This document shows positions 1 to 10,940 of a stretch of 58,834 bases of DNA, one piece after another. The notes below the pieces were generated by a model, which had not been told where the DNA came from, did not search any database, and saw only the letters and a list, made by a program, of their open reading frames with translations. This DNA is from Rhizopus sp. PT2906 (Eukaryota; Mucoromycota; Mucoromycetes; Mucorales; Rhizopodaceae), in NCBI GenBank assembly GCA_025529335.1, contig JAMYHX010000259.1, positions 1-58,834 on the forward strand, given 5' to 3'. The position numbers and the translations under genes are program-made. Each line of letters opens with the position of its first letter. The first letter of the stretch is position 1.

Positions 1-174
1 CCAGTGTCTACGAATACCTCTGTCAGTAGCAACAGTACAACCAATGGCAACTCTTCTTCCTCATCAACCAATTCTCAACAAGCTGCCTCAGGTAAGACAT
101 CTGATGGTGTCAAGGTAACCAATGTGCTCGGATTCACCATTACTTTGGCTATTGCTGCTGTTATGATCTTATAA
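1..174 (+). CDS. C-terminal end of a Ser/Thr-rich GPI-anchored surface protein (5' part outside window)
   Basis: Only the last 57 codons are present, open from base 1 to the TAA at 172-174. The stretch is almost pure Ser/Thr/Asn/Gln and ends in a hydrophobic tail (GFTITLAIAAVMIL) with no charged residue after it. This is the pattern of a GPI-attachment signal on a fungal wall or plasma-membrane protein; the S/G-rich segment before the tail would hold the cleavage site. The catalytic or binding domain, if any, lies upstream and cannot be seen. Low-complexity Ser/Thr stalks of this kind are usually O-mannosylated. A C-terminal single-span membrane protein is the alternative. Confidence 0.6.
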   Translation, partial: PVSTNTSVSSNSTTNGNSSSSSTNSQQAASGKTSDGVKVTNVLGFTITLAIAAVMIL

Positions 175-308
175 TTAATTAATTCATTTGTTGTAAAAGT
201 AAAAAAGAAATATCTATTTATATATGGTTTCATGCTTGTTTATTTTTGAAATCCCGGTTGTCTTACACACACACACATACACAAACATCCATAGATATAC
301 CTAAAACG

Positions 309-350
309 TTTTTTTTTTTTCTCTTTTTCTTTCTCTTTTTCCTTTTTTTA
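309..350 (+). promoter_or_regulatory. Pyrimidine-rich tract in the G-alpha promoter
   Basis: An almost uninterrupted T/C run lies about 130 bp before the G-alpha start codon. The 175-480 gap holds no other recognisable feature: it contains the 3' end of the GPI-protein gene, an AC microsatellite near 267-282 and this tract. Similar T/C runs precede the start codons of several other genes here (RIM15, PKA, the Ran1-like kinase), so it probably belongs to the core promoter or 5' UTR. Confidence 0.4.
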
Positions 351-480
351 ATTAAACAACATAACAAAGTAGCCAACAATAACAACAAAAAAGTAACATA
401 AAAAGGCTTTATTTATTGAAATAAGCTGTCAATCCATTGACATTATTTATTCCCTTTTGAAACAAACATATCATAATAAC

Positions 481-1903
481 ATGGGCTTATGCCAGTCTTC
501 GGAAAAAGATAATCCAGAGCGAAAGAGAAGTAATGAAATCGATAGATATTTGGAGAAGGAAAGAGGAATTCGAGAAAAAGAGTGTAAAATACTGTTGTTG
601 GGTAAGAACAGTTTAAGAGTTTTAACAAGAGAGTGTGTTGACATCTAATTCAGGAAGTGGCGAGTCTGGTAAATCAACTATTTTAAAGCAAATGAAGATT
701 ATCAACTTGAATGGATACTCATCAGACGAACTATTTGCTTGGAGAGCAACTGTTTATCGTAATGTGGTTGAAAGTGCTCAAGCGTTGATTCAAGCCATGG
801 CAAAGTTGGGAGTTGATTATGAAAAAGCAGAGTTACGAGTAAGTGAACAACAAAGAAAGAAAGAAAGAAAGCGTGTTATTTATTTTAATAGGAAAATGTT
901 GATAAAGTACTTGAATATCGAGTATCAGGCAATCCTAAAAGTCAATTAAGTCCAGAGATAGTAGCCATCATCAAATTATTATGGCAGGATAAGGCAGTGT
1001 TGTCATACTTTGAGAAGCGGGATAAAACGTTTTATATTATGGATTCAGCGCCATAGTAAGTTAATAATAATATATGTAGAGGTGGGCTCTAACTTTGTCA
1101 TAGTTTTTTTGATTCCATGGATCGAATAGGACAAGCGAATTATATACCAAATGAACAAGATGTCTTGCGGGCAAGACTCAAGACGACTGGAATAACTGAA
1201 ATACAATTTCAGATGGGGGGATTTTCTGTACAGTAATATTACAAACATTGTATAGACCACCATGTGATACTGATTCCTTTTAAAGTATGTTTGATGTAGG
1301 TGGTCAACGCTCAGAACGGAAAAAATGGATCCATTGCTTTGACAACGTGACATCTGTTATATTCTGTGTAGCTCTGAGTGAGTATGATCAAGTGTTATTA
1401 GAAGAATCAAATCAAGTAAGTTAAAATGAAACAGACAACAGCTTATTCATACATTATAAAAGAATCGCATGTTGGAAAGTATTGCCTTATTTGATTCTGT
1501 TGTGAACAGTAGATGGTTCATGCATTCTTCAATCATCCTTTTTTTAAACAAGGTCGATATATTTAAACTTAAAGTAAGATCATCCCCACTTAATCATTAC
1601 TTTCCTGATTATGGTGGTGGATCTGATGCAAATAAGGCAGCTAAATATATCCTTTGGCGATTTCTGCAATGCAATAGAAATAAGTTAAGCATTTACCCAC
1701 AGTAAGTTCTTGGTGTATTTTTTCATAGTCTTGAATCTTATATATTCTATTAGCCTCACTCAAGCAACAGATACATCCAACGTGAGTATAGATTAAAGAC
1801 ATGATTATGGAAATTAACCATGTCTATATAGATTCGATTTGTATTTGCAGCCATCAAAGAAACCCTGTTACAAAATGCACTTCGAGATTCTGGCATGCTT
1901 TAA
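481..1903 (+). CDS. Heterotrimeric G-protein alpha subunit
   Basis: Membrane GTPase that couples seven-span receptors to adenylyl cyclase or MAPK signalling. Eight exons: 481-601, 654-838, 892-1055, 1104-1232, 1286-1415, 1463-1701, 1754-1781, 1832-1903; 355 residues, the normal G-alpha length. Visible motifs are the P-loop GSGESGKST, the switch-I segment VLRARLKTTGI, switch-II DVGGQRSERKKWIHCF, the guanine-specificity FLNKVD, and a G5 loop TQATDT. The start at 481 gives MGLCQSS, a Gly2 myristoylation signal with Cys at position 4; an upstream in-frame Met at 457 would destroy it. Oddities: Cys of the usual MGC pair is shifted to position 4, the G5 loop has Gln where TCATDT is usual, and the tail ends DSGML, lacking the pertussis-toxin Cys at -4. 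Splice phases all agree, so the model is firm. Confidence 0.93.
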
Positions 1904-2241
1904 CATCATCATTACTTTTACCCTTAATACAACTTACTGCTAATTCGTGACTGTCGAATAAAAAATTTTTTTTCACTTCTAAAAAGTATATAAAGCCCAT
2001 GTGAATCCATTTTTATTCAACTTACAACACTTATATTCAACGATTGATATAAAAAGCATTCATGTGAGATGGCTACTTCGGTAGTTATCATTGAAACATT
2101 GAAATCGTCAAACAATTGAAGATAACCACACGGGGATTGGGTGCACAGAATGGTGAGGATTGATCTTCGTATCAACCTATGGCATTATGTGCAATTCCTT
2201 GTGTTATATATTTATATTATAATTTATTTAAATGAAAAAAT
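1904..2241. other. Convergent intergenic gap after G-alpha
   Basis: The gap lies between two stop codons on opposite strands, so it should hold the two 3' UTRs. No coding frame or RNA gene is recognisable. An AATAAA-like element lies near 1958-1965 on the plus strand (GAATAAAAAA). Confidence 0.4.
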
Positions 2242-2805
2242 TTACATAAAGATATTATCCATTTCATCCTTTTGTCTCTTTTGTGATTCTTCCTTCATCT
2301 TGGCTTCATTTATTGCCTCTGCATCCATCTTAGGTTCTAATGTGACCGAATCAAAATGTACCATCTTTTCTGTAGAACAAGCAAATGTCAAATTGTACTT
2401 TTGTTTCTTTTTATCATCATCTTTGGATCGCATAGAACTCAAAAGTGGTAATAAACCCGTTGTCTCTCTTTTGCTTTCTTGAATCTCGAATAATAAATGA
2501 GTACCAATTGTATCGTCAATCTCGCCTTCAAAGAACTGATTTCCAATCTGTAAATATGGTTTCCCTTCTTGTAATCCCTAAATGAGACATGCGTGAGAAA
2601 AAATAACAAGAAGAATGTATGAATGATCTTGCAATTATTCGACAGCCTCCTTGTGTTTTTGATACTGAGTCAATGTATTCATCTGTTATTGTTGTGCCCA
2701 CGTTAAAGAGTACGTAATTTGTCTAATATGTTTTAGTCTTTTTAAGAGATAAACTCTCGCTTATCAACTTGCCTCTTCTTCATACTCGTAATCAGAATCA
2801 TCCAT
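2242..2805 (-). CDS. Small TFIIIC subunit (TFIIIC_sub6 / GTF3C6-like), with two GC-AG introns
   Basis: RNA polymerase III factor subunit. Three exons on the minus strand: 2773-2805, 2633-2722, 2242-2577; 152 residues. The start is MDDSDYEYEEE. Exon 2 (YVLFNVGTTITDEY...) and exon 3 (FEGEIDDTIGTHLLFE) match my memory of the sub6 domain, in which a short beta strand is followed by a G-E/D-x-x-D-T-x-G-T motif. The exon 2/3 join CRII-GLQ falls where the human protein reads CKVL-GID. The C-terminus is charged and lacks the long tails of larger relatives. The joins require donors GCAAGT and GCAAGA; no GT donor keeps the frame. In budding yeast this domain is fused to a histidine-phosphatase domain; here it stands alone (compare 41044-41939). 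The function call is by motif only. Confidence 0.72.
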
Positions 2806-3027
2806 GGTTGTAATTCAATATACTTTATGATCTGCTAAAGAGGTTTATAAAAATTTTACAGGTTAAAATTCAGCATAATCAGTCCAATGTTTGTCTGAGG
2901 CTTATGAATAAACCAAGTTTTGATCATCGTAGCCGTTTAATACAAAAGATCATAAGGACACACATGACTTGGCTCCATTTATATGTGTTACCCCTCAATC
3001 TTTCTTTTTCTTTCTTTCTTTTAACTA

Positions 3028-5118
3028 ATGGCAAACGGACGAAATCGAATATACTTTGTACTCGCGTTCATCATATCCTCCATACCATCAGCATTTGGAT
3101 TCTATGCATTAAATGCCCATTTCACATTTCTAGCCACTGTCTTGTTTGCGCTGTCATTCATCAGTTTGGGTCTATCTGCCTTTTTATTCCTCGGATACAA
3201 GACATTTAAGCATGGTAAACCTTTTTTGATGTCACTACTCGTCCATACCAATCAATGCCTGCGACCCTTGACGCGGTACCTATCACGATCCATCATCTTT
3301 CGACCCCTCTTTTCAGCAGCTATTCGAATTGGTTTTTTTGCCTTCTTTGTAGTGCTCCTGATGAGCGATCATTTGATCCGAGTACTGCTGAGATTATTTG
3401 TAGGAAAGCATGTGACCAATCGATATTATTGTAAGCCTATCCTGTAACTTCTTTTAGGCTTTTCTAATTTATTATTATCATAGCCATCACGAGTGCAATG
3501 GACCCGCAGCTTGATTTATTTGATGATTCTATCCCGGAAACAAGGTATTTAGAGGATCGTGACCTGTTTAGACAAAGAAAGCAACTACGCATGACAGAGC
3601 AACAAGGATATGAATCACGTACGTTGACGACACTCTTGAAAAGACCCAAATACTCGTTGTCATTAGCCTATACACTAGCGGTTGCTAGTAAACTTGTGTA
3701 TGAAGATGTTGAAGTCATTAAGTATGAATTGAGAAAAGCGGGGTTCGATGTCGACCGCACCTTTCGTCCAATTGCATATAAAGTAAATACAACAAACAAA
3801 CAAAAAAGAAAAGGAGACTGATAGTGTGTATATAGAACATTTGTGCTTTTATAACTGAGAAGGATGATGATATCCTACTTGTCTTTAGAGGGTAACCACT
3901 TTTTATTATTATGCTTTTCTAGAGATTAAGCAATTGTTTGCTAGAACCAATCCACTTAATATGCAAAACTATCTTACAAATATTACCTTTACTATGACCA
4001 AAGTAGAATCTGCTTGGGGACCTATGGGAAAGGTCCATAAAGGATTCTGGAAGGCCATGGGCGAGCCTCGAAAAAAGATGGAGAGAAAAGGGACAGATAG
4101 ACGACCTATTTTACGCATTGTGTTGAATAATACATCCATCTTTAAAACTATTCTTTCTGCTTTGAAAGGAGCAGCCAAGATCCTTCATTTCTTGTCAATC
4201 AACCTATTTTATCACGTCAATGAACCGATTGACAGCACCTGGATTGGACCTGATAAGGATATTAGAACACATAGCATGTATGCACAAGCAGAGGAGTATA
4301 TCTTGAAGCTTATTCAACAATCCATGCCAAGTGACCCCAGGCCTGCATCTAGAGGATCTGGTCTGTCATCACATGGACGCACCTCAGCCTTTAAAAAGAA
4401 GAAGCGATTGTTTATTACAGGACATTCACTTGGTGGAGCGATGGGGACAAGTAAGTTTTATATACAAGAGTCAAGTATGTTTCTTACTATTCTTACATAG
4501 TCTTTCTTGGAAAAATGCTTCAATCCAATAGTCCTCTGCTTGAACATTTCGCAGGATTATATACATATGGACAACCCAAGATAGGCGATGCTGAATTTTC
4601 TAGAGTGTTTAGTCCCAAGATGACCAGTAAAATATTTCATCATGCTTACAATAATGACATTATACCACGAATACCTACCTTTTTTGACTACTAGTAAAAT
4701 AAGAAACAACAAAGATTTGACAACAGTTCTAACTTTTATTAGTACTCCACCTGGTACACTTGTCTTTATAGATTCAGCTTACAACATCACACTCTATCCT
4801 CCTAACCCATATACAAATGAACCAGTACCCGTTCGACCGATTTCGTTCTTGCATCTCTCAGGGTTGCTAAATCGACACGTGATAAAAAGAATTGTAAGAG
4901 AAAACCAGATTAGGATTCTCTTTCGTATTCTGTTTCCTTTCTTTTTAAATGACCACTTTCCTTCGGATTATTGTGATAGTTTAAGAAGAGGTAAACTTCA
5001 TTGGATCATCATGGGCGCAGGTGGATTAGAAGGTGGACATGAAGACCAAGATATGTATACAAAGAAACGAGGATCATTTGACAGAAGATATAGTATAGTA
5101 GATGTTCATAATGGTTAA
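3028..5118 (+). CDS. Membrane-anchored class-3 lipase (Sn1-diacylglycerol lipase-like)
   Basis: Serine hydrolase acting on acylglycerols at a membrane. Six exons: 3028-3430, 3484-3782, 3836-3891, 3945-4450, 4501-4693, 4743-5118; 610 residues. The N-terminal ~130 residues contain three hydrophobic spans (YFVLAFIISSIPSAFGFY, FLATVLFALSFISLGLSA, GFFAFFVVLLM). The catalytic core starts with LLVFRGTNPLN (oxyanion region), followed by the nucleophile elbow GHSLGGA. The strand TYGQPKIGD comes next, and YNNDIIPRIP probably contributes the acid. A DHFPSDYCDSLRRG segment with a late His resembles the end of DAG lipases. Exon 4 carries a long basic linker before the elbow, common in fungal members. Introns are 50-54 nt and all phases agree. 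The stop lies 39 bp from the stop of an uncertain minus-strand ORF. It is not a secreted Rhizomucor-type lipase, because it lacks a signal/propeptide and has membrane spans. Confidence 0.85.
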
Positions 5119-5157
5119 TTTATTCTATATATGTATAAAAAACGCTTTCTTTTTTTC

Positions 5158-5391
5158 TTAATGTTTTGTCTGTCTTGCCTCAAGTAGTTGTAACATGCAA
5201 GCTTCAATACCGAATTGCTTGTGATGAAAGAAGTAAGGTATAATGGGCATATAAGTTTGATTTCTTGTACAGACTGTATGGTGATGACTATAGCTTGATG
5301 AAGGTAATAATAAGCTTGAAATAGGAGGCAACCAGACAGGAGAAGTATCTTCTAATCTAATTTCATATTGACCACTTCTTTTACTTGTCAT
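5158..5391 (-). CDS. Small hypothetical ORF (77 aa), unrecognised
   Basis: A minus-strand frame starting MTSKRSGQYEIRLED and ending LLEARQTKH. The composition is protein-like, with balanced charge and aromatic/proline segments, but I recognise no family. The frame is open further upstream to 5460 through a poly-pyrimidine stretch that would encode a run of Phe. That part looks like 5' UTR or an intron 3' end, so I place the start at the first Met after it. It could be the last exon of a gene whose first exon is at 5519-5701, but I found no join that keeps phase with consensus sites. Confidence 0.3.
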   Translation of the reverse strand: MTSKRSGQYEIRLEDTSPVWLPPISSLLLPSSSYSHHHTVCTRNQTYMPIIPYFFHHKQFGIEACMLQLLEARQTKH

Positions 5392-5518
5392 TCTCTCGGA
5401 ATACATAAAGAAAAAAAAAAAAGAAAGGAAAACTAAGGATCTTTTTCGTTTATATATCATTTTATTTGTTGTCTGTTCAATTATATCGAGTTAAATGACT
5501 GTCAGTCAAATATTCAAG

Positions 5519-5701
5519 TCATTTGGTACTAAATTGAAATTTCTTCTTGGGTTCATTGATAGAGCTATAGTTGATGAATAAACAGTCAACTACAGCTACA
5601 ATAAATGCCCGTTTTGATGAGTATGAAATTAATACAGATTCAAATACCGGTTGCTTACTTGACTCGTTCACCCTTGTCGGTACAACTTGTGGGGATATCA
5701 T
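5519..5701 (-). CDS. Small hypothetical ORF (60 aa), unrecognised
   Basis: Starts MISPQVVPTRVNESSKQP and ends PKKKFQFSTK. It is open without splicing and has a hydrophobic centre (AFIVAVVDCLFI) flanked by charged ends. A GTAAGC at the end of codon 14 and a CTATAG 92 nt later would also allow a spliced form with a different C-terminus. About 140 bp upstream on the same strand is a block (5841-5930) that resembles the promoter-proximal block of HID1. This gives weak support for a real transcription unit. No family is recognised. Confidence 0.3.
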   Translation of the reverse strand: MISPQVVPTRVNESSKQPVFESVLISYSSKRAFIVAVVDCLFINYSSINEPKKKFQFSTK

Positions 5702-5716
5702 TTTAAAAGATTATCT

Positions 5717-5757
5717 TTTATTATTATTATTATTATTATTATTACTTTTATTACTTT
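5717..5757 (+). repeat. TTA trinucleotide microsatellite
   Basis: TTA/ATT triplets run in tandem just upstream of the minus-strand ORF start at 5701. On the minus strand this is a TAA/ATA-rich 5' leader. Simple repeat, no other meaning visible. Confidence 0.6.
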
Positions 5758-5840
5758 GATGGGATCTTTCTTTCTATTTATTTGTACTCGAGTCATGAGA
5801 AAACCCACTTTTATTTTTGTTGACTTTTTTATGCTTTGAT

Positions 5841-5930
5841 GTGTGATACAATGCTTCTACACTCAATTTATCGAATGGTTGAAAATCTCGGTCACTTTTT
5901 CGAGGTTAGATTGTCAACGATTCGAAGTTA
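5841..5930 (-). repeat. Promoter-like inverted repeat, left copy (pairs with 7836-7920)
   Basis: Read on the minus strand this block contains AATCTAACCTCGAAAAAG, then ATTTTCAACCATTCG and TAAATTGAGTG. The plus-strand block at 7836-7920 reads AATCTAGCCTCGAAAAG, GTTTTCAAATATTCG and TAAATTGAGAG in the same order. Similarity is roughly three quarters over about 75 bp with a few 1-bp gaps. Each copy points towards a start codon 100-140 bp downstream (5701 minus; 8021 plus, HID1). It may be a shared promoter module or the ends of an old inserted element. Confidence 0.5.
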
Positions 5931-6000
5931 AACTGACTACTTTTTAGAAAAATAACCCGGACAATACATTTAATATTTATATAGTTAAAATGAGAAATAA

Positions 6001-6587
6001 CAAACTCCTTCACTCTTACCTTATTGACAGTTTTGATTGCTTCATCAAGCCCACATCTTGACGATATCTCTTAACTTCGGATACTCATCACTGTCGACTA
6101 ATTGCATGCTGATAGGTGGCGGCTTCCTCCATAAGATACAGCTTTTTTATTATCACATTTGCCAATACACCAGTCTTTTTGATATCAACTTTATGTTTCT
6201 GGTACAAAGCTTCAACAGATACAACGGGACTAGCTTTGACCATTTTGGCAATGCATGTGCTTTGCTTCAGCATCGACAGATATCTTTCAATTTGCTCCTT
6301 TGGTGTCTTGCAAGATACATATGATGCAAGTATATGAGATCCGATAAGCGATAAAGGTACCCCATTGCACCAGCCAGACAGCAGGAAGCATCATTAATAA
6401 TCTTTCACAGCTGTGATCTCAGATAACCAGCTCCCTGTGAAGATTCCAATCGAATGTCCCATAACTCTCCTTTTGGCTGCCTGAAAGCCTCCAGTTGAGT
6501 GATGAAACGAGCGACCGTTGTCAATTCAGGACAGGTATTGAGCAACATAGAAAGATATTGCGTAAAAACCCTTGAACACACAATCAT
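6001..6587 (-). pseudogene. Decayed coding sequence of unknown family
   Basis: Minus-strand frames chain into one protein-like sequence only if breaks are allowed. A frame beginning MIVCSRVFTQYLSMLLN runs to a TGA near 6406-6408. The same frame continues KIINDASCCLAGAMGYLYRL to about 6310. It then shifts to TPKEQIERYLSMLKQ and runs to YQHAISRQ-stop at 6088, then shifts again to DSDEYPKLRDIVKMWA. All segments have amphipathic, helix-like composition without low complexity. A TATA-like TATAAAAGG and a T/C tract lie upstream (6610-6690). I do not recognise the family. A spliced gene is unlikely because the joins do not fall at intron-sized gaps with GT-AG ends. Confidence 0.35.
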
Positions 6588-7835
6588 CGCCTTGCTGAGT
6601 ACGTTTATAAAAACTTACCTTGATCAAAGAGAGTAAAAAAAAGTGAGAAAAAAGGGATGAGAGCAGATTTCTCTCTCCTTTTATACTCTTTTCTTAGTTG
6701 TATGAAGTTATTATTTTCAGTAAATAACGTTTACACTCACACTTTTATTTATTTCCAAAGTGTTTCATGACTTTTATACTTTTTATATTCATTCAGGTTA
6801 TGGCTTGTATTTATACTTTAATAGGATTGCTCTTTGTTTATATTACGCGTCTTTGGGCTTATTTCCTAGTCTTAGTTACACTCCATCTGTGTTACTCTGC
6901 CAACTCCCCTTTTTTTTTTCTTTGATTTTTTTGCTAGTAAAGACCAGATAAATGCTATGCTGTAGTAGTAGTTATATAAAGTAATAATCTTATGTAAAGA
7001 AATGAAGTAAGTCGTGCATAGTAAACAGAATGCCTTTTCCAAAAATGATAACAACTAACAATAGGCGCGTTCCGAAGCCCTGTTAACCCATGAAAAAAAT
7101 AAAAGCTTTATTTTGAACAAGTTTAGACGTAGGCATCAGAGAAAGCTCGATATATACGCTGTGCGCGCTTAAATAGGTCATAGCAGATGAAGCAATGGTC
7201 TCTAGATGTTCTAAACATCGCAATATACATTGTTATCTGTGGTTCATCCGTTCTCGATCTATTAATAAGCAGAATAAATATTGTCAATATCTAAGTAAAT
7301 TATAACATATAACGCGACATCAACTACTACAGAGTAGAGATATCATGAATCAATGTTATGAACTTAGAAATAATACCTTGTCTTGTGTATGAAATATATA
7401 TTGACTGTACTATGTCAAAGGGTGTAATCTTCTTCTATATAAATATAGAAATACAACAATTAATCTCATGCTTATAAAACCAGTTTTCAGTCTACATCTG
7501 TTTTTGCGTAATCACGCAAGTATCTGTAGGTTTGGAGGGAAATCGGTAGGATAATATACAGTCGAGGTCACTAATGTTTCGTTCAAATTTTCTAAAAACA
7601 AAAGCTGCATTATTCTCCTGGAAGATGTACTCTCTACCTTCAGAACTGGGTAGTTCATTGTACCGGGTGAGAAGGCTTTGCGACAATCAATCGATATATA
7701 AATCTTGGTTCATATTACCGTCAATAAAAACTAACAGACCATGTCCCCTACTCCAAAATCAACACACTGCCTCTATCAAACCTAATAATCATTGTATGAA
7801 GAAAAAAAAAATAGCTTGAAATAAAAGTGATGTGG
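6588..7835. other. Gene-poor stretch with one coding-like minus-strand frame
   Basis: I see no complete gene. A minus-strand frame at 7492-7686 (begins SLLTRYNELPSSEGREY) has ordinary protein composition but no recognised motif and no neighbouring exons. It may be another fragment of the decayed sequence at 6001-6587. The rest is AT-rich without repeats longer than simple runs. Confidence 0.3.
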
Positions 7836-7920
7836 AGGAAATCTCGGCAATCTAGCCTCGAAAAGTGGAAGAGGTTTTCAAATATTCGGTAAATTGAGAG
7901 TGAAAGCACTATATATCAAT
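7836..7920 (+). repeat. Promoter-like inverted repeat, right copy, upstream of HID1
   Basis: Plus-strand partner of 5841-5930. It ends about 100 bp before the HID1 start codon and is followed by an ACTATATATC TATA-like stretch. Orientation towards the downstream gene is the same as in the left copy. Confidence 0.5.
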
Positions 7921-8020
7921 GCATCATCAATGTTATTGTTTAGTGACGAAATGCATAGGAGAGAGTATCTTCAATTTCCGACTTTGGACTTTTCTCTCTT
8001 TTTTTTTACGTATTTTATCA

Positions 8021-10918
8021 ATGGGAACAACAGATAGCAAACTAGCCTTCAGAAAAGGCGTCTTTCGACTGTTTGAAGAAAGAGTAAGCAACAATACTTC
8101 TTGGCTTTAGTAAAGCTCAACTTTTATAAATGTTTAGAACCTTCCTAAAAATATGGATGACTATTGGACTTTGGTAATTAAGCAGTTCAATTCAGCACAA
8201 CTTTATTCTAACAGTAATAAAGTTTTGGACTTTACCAGAATCAATAGATGATGTCTATACATTGATCAGTATTCATGACATCAGAAGGACAAGAGATACA
8301 GCCATAGAGAATCTGGAAACGTTGATTGATAGAGTAAGGCTATATTCATGACAGCCCTCCTCTCATTTTTTCTTATCTTGTTTACTGTTATAGTTGTTGG
8401 AACATATGAACTCTATTCTCAATTCAGCCAATACAAACCAAAATATCCAATTACTCAATTGCTGTCGTATTTTGAGTCGAGTGATGCCCTTTATCTTTGA
8501 AAGTCCCGAGCATGCAGAGTGGGAGGATAGATTCTTTTGGACACCGCGATTGATCGAAAGAGAAAGGGTAAGACTATATACATTATGATTACAACAGCAA
8601 TAATAAATATATATTACCATAGACAGAGGATGGACAAAAACCACAGTATGATTCATTACCACCAAGAGGAGAAATGCTGCTATCATGTAAGGAACAATGG
8701 GCCAAAGAAGTTTATAAAGTACCCGTGATTTATATAAATTTTAACAAGAACCCATAGTATGTTTAAAATCACTCTTCTTGGCTGGATTCACAATACCTTC
8801 GTCTATTGGAACTGCAGATAATAAAGTAAATTATGTCATTTGGGAGACAGGCGTTGGATGCTCAACACCCATTGAATCATCAAGAGACAATGACATGAAT
8901 CGAATCGAAGTACTCCGACTGCTCACTGTTTTGCTGTCCAAATCAATGTATACAACGCCAACACAGATAATCTCTAAGGAGGACCGTTGGTTAACTTATA
9001 TGATTACAAAAATAGAAAAGAAGATCGTCCTCGCCTTCCTCTGTAGTATGATCAATATATCCTGTAAATACAACCCTTTAGGCTGGACAGTCGTGCCTTA
9101 TAATCACATCATGTTTTCTGACCCAAGAGAATTGCTCGTTGGTCACTGTTTACGTATACTGTTGATCATATTGGACTATCGTTTGCCCTTGATAAGAAAT
9201 GCATCCTCAACAGATGTTATTGTAGAAAAGATAGAGGATTTGAATCTGTCACCCACGCAAAATGACGGTCAAGTAGAATCAAGTGATAATATCTATAGAT
9301 ACTATCTATCAAAGCTACATAGAGCTCAAGATTTCCAGTTCTTGATTGATGGTATATATCGGATACTGGATAACCCAATGCAGGTAAATCTTGTACAAAG
9401 TGTAGAAATCTTTATTCACTTTCTTATTGACACAGACATTGAACAACTACATACCTGGTTCATTAAAAAGAGCTCGATATCATGTGGAAATGTTGATGCT
9501 TTGTTGGAAACTATTAGAGACAAACACCAGGTTTAATCATTATTTGATGGAGACCGAAAGAGGATTAGATTTGATGGTGGTATTAGTATTCTATGCGAAT
9601 GAGAATAAGCTTGATCCATGTAAATATAATGTCCAATCCAATAATGGAGAGTCATATTTATCATTTTATCATAGCTCAAGTAGGTCTTGTTCGTATGTGT
9701 GCATTCATGCTCCAGACTCTATCTTCAAACAGATTATTTGGCGTAAAGATTAACAAATCCTTTGATGGACATGCCTCTCTACCTGCTAGTAGTAAAATAC
9801 CAAACTTTCAAGGCACCTATGCGGATTATCTTATTCTTGTATGTATTAAAAGAAAAAAAAAGGGGAAGAAATACTGATGATTATCATTAGAGTATATTTT
9901 CATTGATTGCTACATCAAGAGGAACATTATCTACACTCTATCCAGCCTTCATCATGACAATTACAAACATATCACCATATCTAAAGAGCATATCACCTAT
10001 AGCATCAAGTAAACTGATCGCCTTGTTCAGTTCCATGTCTGCACCTGGTTTCTTATTAGCCGATGAAGCAAATCACAAGCTGATAAAATATTTGTTGGAA
10101 GCGTTCAATAACATGATTCGATTCCAATTCTCCTGTAAGTACTTGCTATCGAGCGATTTCTATATATTCACTTCTATATATTCTAGTCAATTCTCGCTTT
10201 GTCTATACTCTCGTTCGTAACGCTTTAAAGTTTCAAAAACTAGCTGATTTCAATCTTGACGCTGCATTGTCAGAAAGGTCATCTAATATTGCCCGTAAAC
10301 ATGCAACAGATGATGAAGCCGGGCTGTCAGAGAAAGCAAAAGGAAAGCTTCCCGAAGGCTCTACCTTAACACGACATTCGAGTAGCTCAAGTCAACTTCA
10401 GTCAAACAATGTATTATTTCCCGGGATAAGGAATGGATTTATCCCCACACAAGATTGGGTAAGGAAAGGAATTAAATACCCCAGGAATATTGTTAACAAA
10501 AGGTTATGTACAGGTCAATAGCTGGCATTCTCAACTTCCTTTAGATACAATCCTTTCTTTAATAGACTATTTGAAACTCCAATTAGATAAGCCTGGGCTG
10601 ACAAGTGATCAGCTTGTTGAATATATAAGTAATCTTTCCTTATCAGATATTCCACTACGTACACCTGCACACCCAGTGACAGTCAGAAAATTCCAATGGA
10701 CGGATACACTCATGATCTGGTTCCAAAGCATGCTCTGGGGGCATACCTACATATCCTCTGTATCCAACTATGGCCCATGGACTGGCACTCAAATTAAACT
10801 ATTCCACATCAAACAGCAACAACCGGCAGTGCCTGATAATACGCCTCCTCTTCCTGCTTCAACCCCTGCATCGGGTCATTCGTCTCGACCCTCTTTGACT
10901 ACTTCACGAACAGTTTAG
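8021..10918 (+). CDS. HID1: HID1-family protein (high-temperature-induced dauer-forming protein 1 / hid1 domain)
   Basis: Peripheral Golgi/TGN protein of the HID1-dymeclin family, linked in animals to dense-core vesicle and late secretory sorting. Eleven exons: 8021-8083, 8138-8173, 8223-8333, 8394-8567, 8623-8686, 8758-9383, 9436-9619, 9675-9838, 9891-10134, 10187-10458, 10514-10918; 780 residues, family length. The start MGTTDSKLAFRK matches the conserved N-terminus with a Gly2 myristoylation signal. Other family-typical segments are LFLAGFTIPS, LNNYIPGSLKRARYHVEML, LFGVKINKSF, GTYADYLIL, ISPYLKSISPIASSKLIAL and, near the end, MIWFQSMLWGHTYISSV. An acidic/Ser-rich insert (about residues 555-625) separates the last two conserved blocks. 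The stop is 23 bp from the TRP2 stop on the other strand. Confidence 0.93.
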
Positions 10919-10928
10919 AGATTCATGC

Positions 10929-10940
10929 TTTATTAATAAA
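10929..10940. terminator. Palindromic poly(A) signal shared by HID1 and TRP2
   Basis: TTTATTAATAAA is a perfect 12-bp palindrome, so AATAAA can be read on both strands: 10935-10940 for HID1 (16 bp after its stop) and 10934-10929 for TRP2 (7 bp after its stop). The whole gap between the two stop codons is 23 bp. Cleavage 10-30 nt downstream would therefore place each 3' end inside the other gene's coding sequence. Confidence 0.65.
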
